A stretch of DNA of 33,513 nucleotides from Methanobacteriota archaeon (GTDB lineage Archaea > Thermoplasmatota > Poseidoniia > Poseidoniales > Poseidoniaceae). Shown here in pieces: positions 33,009 to 33,513 of this stretch. The stretch spans positions 1 to 33,513 of the forward strand of contig JABJMO010000052.1 of NCBI GenBank assembly GCA_018659375.1. Direction: 5' to 3'. Position numbers and translations under genes: made by a program. The first letter of the stretch is position 1; every line of letters begins with the position of its first letter. The notes under the pieces are model-generated. The model had not been told where the DNA came from, ran no database searches, and saw only the letters and a program-made list of their open reading frames with translations.

Positions 33009-33513
33009 ATGGAGGGACTATCCCATGAGGCTGATTCTGGTACAATCCCGATAGAGGAAAATTCAGGAAATCGCAGAACTCTATACTTGGCTATTGGCTC
33101 TACTCTAGCCTTTTCACTATACTCAGTACTAATTTTAGATCCAGTTGGTAAATGCTTCAGGCTAGAAGATAGTTCAAATTCATTGGGACTCACGTTCAGT
33201 TATACTTTGCAAATGGTTCAAGACTTCTTTGAATTAAGAAGTCAAGATCAACTTGGCTGCTACAAGAAATTCCTACAAATATGGGATGTGATTTTTGCAA
33301 TCATCTATGCCTCGATGTATTGCTTTTGGATAATGTACTTCTTCCATGAACGTCAGATAATTACGGTGGTGCCTCTTCTTGCCATGGTTGCAGATTGGGC
33401 TGAAAACTTTATTGAAATAATGATGATAAACAGCTATCTCGATTCAAACACAATTTCTCAAAAACTCGTTTCTGTAGGATCTGGAATCAACATGTTCAAA
33501 TGGGTTTTCTTAA
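33009..33513 (+). CDS. Membrane protein, 3' end outside window
   Basis: The ATG at 33009 is the first start after an in-frame TGA at 33003; 168 codons are seen, open to the window's end. After an acidic N-terminus a hydrophobic segment (L-Y-L-A-I-G-S-T-L-A-F-S-L-Y-S-V-L-I-L-D) begins near residue 27, and two more segments occur around 98-118 and 120-140 (I-F-A-I-I-Y-A-S-M-Y-C-F-W-I-M-Y and V-V-P-L-L-A-M-V-A-D-W-A-E-N). A-D-W-A-E-N-F-I-E between helices is distinctive, but I cannot name the family. Opposite-strand open frames here have non-coding composition. Confidence 0.75.
   Translation, partial: MEGLSHEADSGTIPIEENSGNRRTLYLAIGSTLAFSLYSVLILDPVGKCFRLEDSSNSLGLTFSYTLQMVQDFFELRSQDQLGCYKKFLQIWDVIFAIIYASMYCFWIMYFFHERQIITVVPLLAMVADWAENFIEIMMINSYLDSNTISQKLVSVGSGINMFKWVFL

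Noticed and set aside
32885-33193. 102-codon open frame on the minus strand
   Set aside because: It opposes the better-supported partial membrane-protein gene, has no Shine-Dalgarno or TATA box I can see, and its composition (Ser/Pro-rich, no domain) looks like a shadow.

Overview
The window looks like chromosomal DNA from an uncultured, moderately low-GC euryarchaeon, most likely a marine Thermoplasmatota/Poseidoniales (Marine Group II-like) lineage. This is inferred from gene content, not from a database match. The archaeal signs are: a Gar1-type H/ACA RNP protein; a NEMF/Rqc2-type ribosome-quality-control protein; a short archaeal-type S-adenosylhomocysteinase; a two-subunit 2-oxoacid:ferredoxin oxidoreductase; TATA boxes about 25 bp before start codons (leaderless mRNAs) alongside Shine-Dalgarno starts inside operons; and a PGF-CTERM-like tail on a surface protein. 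Genes are densely packed and there is no gene-free stretch over 300 bases, no insertion sequence and no CRISPR array.

Layout. 1-3459 (+): the 3' end of a secreted, tail-anchored protein; a Gar1 domain fused to two RanBP2-type zinc fingers and RGG/DRR-rich tails, with an apparent one-base deletion near its end; and a TPR membrane protein. 3460-16165 (-): S-adenosylhomocysteinase, a 2265-residue FG-GAP surface protein, a small uncharacterised protein, aconitase, and a membrane-anchored cyclophilin. 16311-20455 (+): the korA-korB pair, a membrane-anchored YfaP/DUF2135-like protein and a small membrane protein. 20469-20544 (-): tRNA-Gln(CUG) with encoded CCA. 20644-24342 (+): a very acidic lipoprotein with LDL-receptor-A-like repeats, six EF-hand loops and a PGF-CTERM-like tail. 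24371-26233: a small membrane protein (-), an extended SDR reductase (+), a small membrane protein (-) and a 44-residue zinc-ribbon protein (+). 26235-32835 (-): a four-gene run of an unknown polytopic membrane protein, a Nudix/metallo-beta-lactamase fusion, a quinone-oxidoreductase-like enzyme and the NEMF/Rqc2 homologue. 33009-33513 (+): the 5' part of a membrane protein that runs off the window.

How the genes work together. Aconitase and KorAB are adjacent, divergently transcribed blocks of oxidative TCA-cycle enzymes. Three large cell-surface proteins use three different anchoring designs: a C-terminal hydrophobic/RR tail; a membrane segment with a Q/A-rich cytoplasmic tail; and a lipobox plus PGF-CTERM. 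RNA and translation functions are represented by the Gar1 fusion, the NEMF homologue and the tRNA. The most unusual item is the Gar1 plus RanBP2-zinc-finger plus RGG architecture, which recalls eukaryotic Gar1 in its Arg/Gly tails and FUS/EWS/TAF15/ZRANB2 in its zinc fingers.
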